Both the position numbers and the translations under genes were made by a program. The notes under the pieces are model-generated. The model had not been told where the DNA came from, ran no database searches, and worked only from the letters and a program-made list of their open reading frames with translations. From Nelumbo lutea (Eukaryota > Streptophyta > Magnoliopsida > Proteales > Nelumbonaceae): 64,000 bases of DNA. The stretch lies in NCBI GenBank assembly GCA_022828595.1, contig JAKGHH010000006.1:10974633-11038632 (forward strand), read 5' to 3'. Of this stretch, positions 57,570 to 64,000 are shown one piece after another (position 1 is the first letter of the stretch; each line of letters begins with the position of its first letter).

Positions 57570-57949
57570 TGTAGAGAACATTGATGTGGGCCCCACATCT
57601 GTGGTCCCACTCTGTCCGTAGGGTAGAATGTATCTAGTCACAGCTGTGGTCAATTTGTTATTCTGTTATTCCTAGTTGCTGTTTATTTTTCAGTTTTATA
57701 TTGTTTGTTATGTGTTAGCAGTTATGATGTAAAAACCAAGGGCAGATATGTCCTTTCATGTAACTAGCATAGAGATATATATTAAATTAAAGTGGCGGCG
57801 GCAGAATGTTGACATTCTGTTCTTCTCCTCAAAATCTGTGTTCTATTGCTCTCTCATCACTCTTTCTTCTACTTCTTCTTCACTTTCTCTTCTCATCGAA
57901 TCTGAAACTTCTTAGTGATCAAGACTGATAGCAGTCTTGAACACCTACA
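57570..57949 (+). repeat. Copia-4 5' LTR
   Basis: 380 bp; TATA-like atatatattaaattaaag at 57775-57792; partner of 63098-63478. Confidence 0.92.
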
Positions 57950-57961
57950 TGGTATCAGAGC
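57950..57961 (+). promoter_or_regulatory. Copia-4 primer binding site
   Basis: tggtatcagagc, initiator Met tRNA complement. Confidence 0.92.
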
Positions 57962-58718
57962 CTTAGGGTTTCTCATGTGAGCCTAATACCAGTCGACCAC
58001 ATGAGAATCTCCTAGGACTAGAAGCTGAAAATGAGGAGTTCGCAAACTGATTCTTGGAGATCGCCAGAGGTGCTAGCAGCTATTGGAAACTTGCTAGGGC
58101 TGCAGAGTGTTGGTGGTCAGGAAGGATCAGAGAAGACTAGGGTTCGGGTAACCCTAGAAGGCAGCAAACATTTTTTTCCTTGTAAGCTGTTTACTTTCTA
58201 AGATAAGTTCTATCAGAGAAGATAGGTTGGACCTATCTGGAGGGGAAGGCCGAACCATCCTAGGTTTTTCTCTCCTCGATTCACTAGGGTTTTACAGCAA
58301 ACCCTGGACCGAACTGTGTTTCTCTCTACTCTAGGATTTGAAAGTGATCTTGCGGCAAGCCCTAGTGCTTGACTGAACACTGTGATCTACCTGGAGCTTC
58401 CCTTAAGTTTATTGGTAGGGCTGATCAGATTCTAGGGTTTCTTATTAACCCTACTGCAAGCCTATCTATACAGTTATGTTTGGGTTGTGCAACTGAATTG
58501 CTAAATTAAGGACTGATTAAACCCTACTGCAAGCATATCACAGTTTTTTAAGCTGTTCTCAGAGTCCCAAGGGGTTAGAGCTCTACAGACAGCTACTGCT
58601 GTGTTGGCTAGTTGGTTTCAGATCAGAATTATTTCAGTTTTGTGCACATGCACTGAGAATACAGATCAGGCCTATACTGTTTTGATTGAGATTGGTTGTT
58701 CAAGTGCTATTTTGATAC

Positions 58719-59726
58719 TTGACAGAAATCGAGTTTAAAAATCGGGCAGAAGGCAGCCTTGGGAACATCAGTTATGGTAATGTTTCTGAGATGAGTGGTC
58801 AGATTACGACTGTAAAGTTTGATGGATCAAACTATTTGGAATGGGCCCAATCAGCCATGATGGCTATTGGTGGAAGAGGTAAATTAGGGTACCTCTTGGG
58901 AGACATGAAAGAACCTCCCAAGGGAAACCCGACATATACCAAGTGGATGCAAGAAAACTACTTGGTTATGACATGGCTATGTAATTCTATGCAGCCTCAT
59001 ATTAGCCGGAATTATTTGTGGGCTAAGACAGCTAAGGAGATATGGGATGTTATGAAAGAAACATATTCCCAACCCCTTAATGTTGCTAGAGCATATGAAT
59101 TGAAATGTGAAGTAAAAAATCTTAGACAAGGAGAGAGACCGGTTTCAGTATATTTCTCTACCTTGCAATCCCTGTGGCGTGAGATTGATCACTTAGAGAC
59201 TCTTGAGTGGGAGAGTCCCAGAGATGCACAGATATATAGAAAGCAGGTTGAGACAAACCGGGTATTTGAGTTTCTGGCAGGCTTAAATTCAGATTATGAT
59301 ATTGCTCGGCGACAGATTTTGACTAGAGACAGTGTGATTCTCTCTCAGGCATACTCATTTGTACACAGTGAAGAGACTAGAAGGAAGATTATGATGCAAC
59401 CTCAGCCACCCACACCAGCTTTTGTAGCGGTTACACCCAAATCAGGGGATGATTCAGAGAAGGACAGGAGGAAGGAAGACAAAAAGGATGTTGTATGTGA
59501 ACATTGTAAGAAGCCCAAACATACAAAAGAGACATGTTGGAAACCGCATCCTCACTTGGTTCCTGCGAAGTTGAGAAACAAGAAGGGCACTACTCATATT
59601 GTCGTGAACATTGATTCAGCATCCTCATCTGGCACAAAAGGAACATCTTTGGAGACCTTAGCTGCAGTTCGGGCTGCCCTAATACAGCTAGAAAAGGAAG
59701 TTGGAAATTCAGCTCAGCCACCGTAG
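58719..59726 (+). CDS. Copia-4 gag polyprotein, intact 335 codons
   Basis: Structural protein of the virus-like particle. Residues about 33-60 read [20 protein letters not shown] then GRGKLGYLLG, the copia gag N-terminal core. About 80-230 is the UBN2-like helical region (WLCNSMQPHISRNYLWAKTA, EIWDVMKETYSQP, FSTLQSLWREIDHLETLEWE, NRVFEFLAGLNSDYDIARRQ). About 267-280 is the zinc knuckle CEHCKKPKHTKETC, complete CX2CX4HX4C. It ends with an in-frame TAG before protease; that stop may be a mutation, since related copia elements have one gag-pol frame. ATG at 58719 is the first in a frame that covers the whole domain. Confidence 0.9.
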   Translation: MTEIEFKNRAEGSLGNISYGNVSEMSGQITTVKFDGSNYLEWAQSAMMAIGGRGKLGYLLGDMKEPPKGNPTYTKWMQENYLVMTWLCNSMQPHISRNYLWAKTAKEIWDVMKETYSQPLNVARAYELKCEVKNLRQGERPVSVYFSTLQSLWREIDHLETLEWESPRDAQIYRKQVETNRVFEFLAGLNSDYDIARRQILTRDSVILSQAYSFVHSEETRRKIMMQPQPPTPAFVAVTPKSGDDSEKDRRKEDKKDVVCEHCKKPKHTKETCWKPHPHLVPAKLRNKKGTTHIVVNIDSASSSGTKGTSLETLAAVRAALIQLEKEVGNSAQPP

Positions 59727-59814
59727 CCTCAATCAGCCCTTGCCACATCTGCCTTAGCCCATTCAGGCACTTGAGCTTCAGCCTATCATGCCTCAGCTCC
59801 AGGTACTACTGAAC

Positions 59815-61103
59815 CTTGTTGGGTAATAGACTTAGGTGCATCTGATCACATGACTAGTTTGCCTTCATTGTTTACTACTTACCATTTGTCTTCCGGTAGG
59901 GATAAGGTATCTATTGTTGATGGCTCCCTGGTTCCTATTTCTGGGAAGGGTGACATCAAGCTTTCAGATACTATCTCCCTGTCATCTATCTTGCATGTTC
60001 CTAAGCTTGATACTAACCTTCTTTCAGTCAGTAGTATTACCAAGCATATGAACTGCTCAGTAACCTTCTTCCCTGACCGATGTGTTTTTCAGGACTTGGA
60101 GACACAGAAGGTGATTGGGACTGGCCGTGAGGCGAATGGGATCTATCTGCTCGGGGAGCAGTTGTGTCAGGGAGAGTCAATTGAGAAGATGTCTTTTGTT
60201 TCTCAGAGTGTGAGTCTGGTTATGCTTTGGCATAACTGATTAGGTCATTTGTCCTTTTGATCTTTACAGAGTCTGTTTCCTGCTTTATTTGAGTCTATTG
60301 AGTTGTCTCAGTTACAGTGTGAAAGTTGTGAGTTTGCTAAGCATTGTAGAAAGCCTTATTTATTGAGCAATAAAAGGAGTGATAATTCTTTTGATATTGT
60401 GCATATTGACGTTTGGGGCCTTATCATATCCCTTCCATGGGTGGGTACAGATATTTTTTGTTATTTGTTGATGACCATACCCGTATTTCTTGGGATTATC
60501 TCATGCGTTCACGAGATGAGGTACCTTCCCTGACCCAAAATTTTCACCAAATGATCCTAACCCAATTTGATGCCAAGATCAAAGTTCTCAGATCTGATAA
60601 CGCAAAGGAATACTTTGTTAAATCATTGACATCTTATCTTCTTCATCATGGGGTTATCCACCAGAGCTCTTGCCCTCATACACTTCAGCAGAATGAGGTT
60701 GCCGAAAGGAAGAATAGGCACATTTTGGAAGTGGCTAGAAGCCTCATATTTACTTTCAATGTTCCTATTCGCTTCTGGGGTGATGCTATCTTCACGGCGG
60801 TATATCTTATTAATCGGGTTCCTTCCAGGGTCCTTGATATGCGATCTCCTTTTTCCCTCCTACACCCACGTGAGGACTCGTTTTCTATTCCTCTTAAGAC
60901 ATTCGGTTGTACTTGCTTTGTTCAGCTTCTCGGACCCCATCACTCCAAGTTCAAACCCAAAGCCTCCAAATGCATCTTCCTTAGTTATGCACAAACTCAA
61001 AAAGGTTATTGTTGCTATGATCCTGTCTCCGGGAGGAAGTTTGTCTCCATGGATGTCACTTTCTTTGAGGGGACACCCTATTATCCTCGGGTTTCCCCTT
61101 AGG
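59815..61103 (+). pseudogene. Copia-4 protease and integrase
   Basis: Protease: CWVIDLGASDHMTSLP (59818-59865; D-L-G-A-S, with S to L). Then [19 protein letters not shown]. The integrase zinc site: MLWHN-stop-LGHLS, CESCEFAKHC. DVWGPYHIPSMGGYRYFLLF follows, with a one-base slip at 60418. RSDNAKEYF and VAERKNRHILEVAR complete DD35E, with PQQNG changed to LQQNE. GDAIFTAVYLINRVPSRVLD and [19 protein letters not shown] follow. Stops at 60237 and 61100 are single-base changes. Confidence 0.88.
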
Positions 61104-61126
61104 GGGAGAGTAGTGAGAGTGGGGGT

Positions 61127-63112
61127 TTGAGGTCTTGTCTTCAAGGGGAGAGCAGTGAGAGTGGGGCAGTTCCTTTACCTATTCCATTGGGTGATGAGAG
61201 TTGCAATGGTGAGGGTAGTCAGAGGGATCAGAAGTTGAGGGAGAGCTACAGTGGTGAGGGTGGTCAGAGGGATCAGGAGTTGTGGGTTTATCACAGGCGG
61301 TGCAGGCAGGTTGATCATGATCATCAGCAGTCCAGGCCAGCTCCAATCTCATCTGCAGCTCCAGATCCAGACACTACAGTCCCAAAGCCCACAGAGACTT
61401 CTCCTACAGATGATCTTGACATTCCGATTGCAGTCCGTAAAGGGAAACGACATTGTACTACATCCACAGCCCACTGTATTTCCCATTTTTTATCCTATGA
61501 TCGCCTATCTCCTACCTATAGGTCCTACCTTAGTTCCATTTCCAATGTCCCTATTCCAATAACAGTGCAAGAAGCCCTATCCGTCCCTGAATGGAAAGAT
61601 GCAATGCAAGTTGAAATGGATGCCCTGTTGAAAAACAACACCTGGGAGGTAGTTGATTTGCCCAAAGGAAAGAAACCAGTTGGATGCAGATGGGTATTTA
61701 CGGTGAAACATAATGCAGATGGATCTATTGAGAGGTATAAAGCTCGGTTAGTTGCAAGAGGGTTTACACAAACTTATGGCATAGATTACTTAGAGACCTT
61801 TGCACCGGTAGCCAAGATGACTACTATTTGAGTCCTATTGTCCCTTGCAGCAAGTCACACTTGGCCTTTATACCAAATGGACGTGAAAAATGCCTTTCTG
61901 AATGGAGATCTGCAAGAAGAAGTTTACATGTGTTTGCCTCCTGGATTTTATGATGCAGAAATAGGTAAGAAGGTCTACCGGCTCAACAAGGCTCTGTATG
62001 GTTTGAAACAGTCACCTAGGGCTTGGTCCGATAGATTCAGACTAGCTCTTGTGAAGTTTTGTTATGTACAGGCTCAGTCAGATCATACCCTATTCATCAA
62101 GAGGGTGGAGTCCTCTTTGACACTACTGGCAGTATATGTTGATGATATTGTGGTCACAGGGAATGATAGCCATGAGATTGAGTCTCTTAAACAGCTTCTC
62201 CATCAAGAATTTGAGGTGAAGGACCTTGGTGTACTCCAGTATTTTTTGGGTATTGAGGTTGCTAAATCCAAACAAGGGATCTTTATTTCTTAGAGGAAAT
62301 ATGTCCTAGACCTATTGGCAGAAACTGGAAAATTAGGTGTCAAGCCTACAGATACACCAATTGAACAGAACCACAAGATTAGTGCTGAGAGTTGGGAGCT
62401 TCTTGAAGACAAAGTTATGTTCCAGCAATTGGTAGGAAAGCTCCTATATCTCTGCCTCACTCGGCCAGATATTACTTTTGTTGTTAGTGTTGTCAATCAG
62501 TACATGCATTCTCCTAGAACCACACATCTTCTTGCGGCAGAAAGAATCTTAGCCTACTTGAAGAGATGCCCAGGTAGGGGTATACTATTAAAGAACAACA
62601 ATCACATGAAGGTGGAAGTCTATATGGATGCTGATTAGGCTGGGAGTGTTGATGACAGAAGGTCTACCTCAGGATATTGTGCCCTTGTGGGAGGAAATCT
62701 TGTCTCCTGGAGAAGTAAGAAACAAAGTGTTGTCTCCCGGTCAAGTGCTGAAGCAGAATACAGGTCCATGGCCAACGGAGTGGCTGAAATCCTATGGCTA
62801 AGATCTCTACTTGAGGAGTTGGGTATTGAGTATGAGAAGCCCATGATGCTGTACTGTGATAATCAAGCCGCCATTAATATAGCACATAATCCAGTACGGC
62901 ATGACAGAACCAAACACATTGAAATTGACCGCCACTTTGTACGAGAGAGGGTCTCATCTCAAGAAGTATGCCTCCCTTACATCACATCCAGTATGCAACT
63001 AGCAGACATCCTCACTAAAGCCGTATCAAGAAAGAAGCTAGAAGCGGATCTATCCAAGTTGGGAATGATGAACATATACTCCCAACTTGAGGGGGAGTGT
63101 AGAGAACATTGA
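61127..63112 (+). pseudogene. Copia-4 reverse transcriptase and RNase H
   Basis: The linker contains two in-frame duplications (GESSESG twice; [16 protein letters not shown]), then [74 protein letters not shown], a TGA at 61829, [44 protein letters not shown] (YVDD intact), [17 protein letters not shown], a TAG at 62291, YLCLTRPDITFVVSVVNQYM, and YMDAD-stop-AGS. RNase [65 protein letters not shown] is open to its stop at 63112. Confidence 0.9.
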
Positions 63113-63478
63113 TATGGGTCCCACAGCTGTGGTCCCACTCTGTCCGTAGGGTAGAATGTATCTAGTCACAGCTGTGGTCAATTTGTTATTCTGTTATTCC
63201 TAGTTGCTGTTTATTTTTCAGTTTTATATTGTTTGTTATGTGTTAGCAGTTATGATGTAAACATCAAGGGCAGATATGTCCTTTCATGTAACTAACATAA
63301 CATATATATATTAAATTAAAGTGGTGGCGACAGAATATTGGCATTCTGTTCTTCTCCTCAAAATCGGTGTTCTACTGCTCTCTCATCACTCTTTCTTCTA
63401 CTTCTTCTTCACTTTCTCTTCTCATCGAATCTGAAACTTCTTAGTGATCAAGACTGATAGCAGTCTTGAACACCTACA
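63098..63478 (+). repeat. Copia-4 3' LTR
   Basis: Overlaps the last codons of the RNase H frame, preceded by gaggggga; followed by TCAGC. Confidence 0.92.
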
Positions 63479-63483
63479 TCAGC
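63479..63483. repeat. Target site duplication TCAGC (right)
   Basis: Partner of 57565-57569. Confidence 0.9.
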
Positions 63484-64000
63484 CATTTAAATTTCTTGAT
63501 TTCATTCTTATCCACCACACAGCTTGCTCTTGGAACCACCCCACCACCACCTTCAAATCCCCTTCAATCAAAAGTTGCTCCATGCCTAATTGTCTTGCAA
63601 ACTGCAAACCCTTGCAAGGCAGCTAATAATTCTGCCCTAGTAGAATCCCCAATCCCCCAAAGAATCCAAGTAAAGAAATACAACCTATCCAAATTCATTT
63701 CTCAAGGCACATCCCATTCCAAAGGGACCTGGGTAGCTTTGACTGCTCCCATCAAAATTCAGCTTCAAAGAACCTCCAGGAGTGGGTACCCAACTTGCTG
63801 ATACCCTATTCTTTAAAGCTGAACGCCTAGCTACTGTTGGCCAATTCTTCCAAACACCATTAAAGGAAAATGGTGAAATAACTTCAAAGTCTTTAACCAA
63901 TGTATTACCCTATTCAGCACACTCTCCTTTAATTCTTGACAGTTTCTCTCCTTTTCTCAAAAGATTCTAGCATCCCTTTGTTCCCACACTGTCCAAATCA
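63484..64000 (-). pseudogene. LINE-D RNase H domain, continues beyond the window
   Basis: Minus strand from the window edge: VWKNWPTVARRSALKNRVSA, WVPTPGGSLKLNFDGSSQSY, PGPFGMGCALRNEFG (RNase H start with the first catalytic Asp in NFDGS), then GDSTRAELLAALQGFAV (second, E-containing block), a stop, and NEIKKFKWL at the Copia-4 edge. Continuous with 57564-57334 once Copia-4 is removed. The RT part lies outside the window. Confidence 0.87.

Larger units (their letters stand above)
57570..63478 (+). mobile_element. Copia-4, complete Ty1/copia element, best preserved, inside LINE-D
   Basis: LTRs 57570-57949 and 63098-63478 (380 bp, TGTAGAGAAC...CCTACA), TCAGC duplications on both sides, primer site tggtatcagagc at 57950-57961, and polypurine tract ttgagggggag before the 3' LTR. 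gag is one intact frame; pol is interrupted by about six single-base stops but hardly any frameshifts. The LTRs differ at roughly 15-20 positions by eye. Ale/Retrofit-like lineage by gag and RT wording (inference). Confidence 0.95.

Noticed and set aside
1..64000. CRISPR arrays, bacterial operons, tRNA or rRNA genes
   Set aside because: The regular repeats are minisatellite, microsatellite or LTR sequence without spacer structure; splice sites and plant TEs show a nuclear plant genome. No tRNA cloverleaf or rRNA core was recognised; initiator-tRNA-like 12-mers are retroelement primer sites.

Overview
The window looks like nuclear DNA of a flowering plant: two plant genes with chloroplast or spliceosome roles, GT-AG introns, and about three quarters recognisable transposable-element (TE) sequence (Ty1/copia elements, L1-type LINEs with RNase H, hAT elements, MITEs, long LTR-like repeats). 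The species cannot be named from the sequence. Nearly all TE reading frames are broken by stops or frameshifts.

Layout. 1-4.6 kb: decayed LTR/gag-like material. 6.4-15.7 kb: one LINE (+) split twice by members of the same long LTR-like repeat family, in opposite orientations. 15.7-17.1 kb: copia LTR and reverse transcriptase scraps and a second LINE scrap. 17.4-19.6 kb (- strand): decayed exons 1-2 of the U11/U12 snRNP 35 kDa protein gene lying just downstream of an HCF164 (chloroplast thioredoxin-like) copy that has a 2-base deletion just after its WCEVC active site. 22.4-30.5 kb: a hAT transposase relic holding a hAT-type MITE, which in turn holds a copia element (Copia-1). 32.2-33.3 kb: an unprocessed eIF4A pseudogene.

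34.8-64 kb (- strand): the main host gene. Five well-kept exons (coding exons 3-7, in order, with matching splice phases and a natural stop) of the U11/U12-35K minor-spliceosome protein run from 56.1 kb down to 34.8 kb. Its introns have been swollen by nested TEs: intron 5 (11.1 kb) holds a MITE containing Copia-2, which contains a 1.96 kb solo LTR; intron 3 (9.1 kb) holds a small MITE, Copia-3 and a 5'-truncated LINE with a 19-base target duplication; intron 2, which leaves the window, holds a LINE split by Copia-4. Exons 1-2 of this copy should lie beyond base 64000.

Most notable: (i) HCF164 plus 35K exons 1-2 at 17-20 kb look like a decayed partial duplicate of the locus that feeds the 35K gene; (ii) Copia-2 gag carries a copied block of a minisatellite from outside the element, between two copies of a 279 bp gag segment, which is a template-switch signature; (iii) several three- and four-level TE nests can be ordered in time from their target site duplications.
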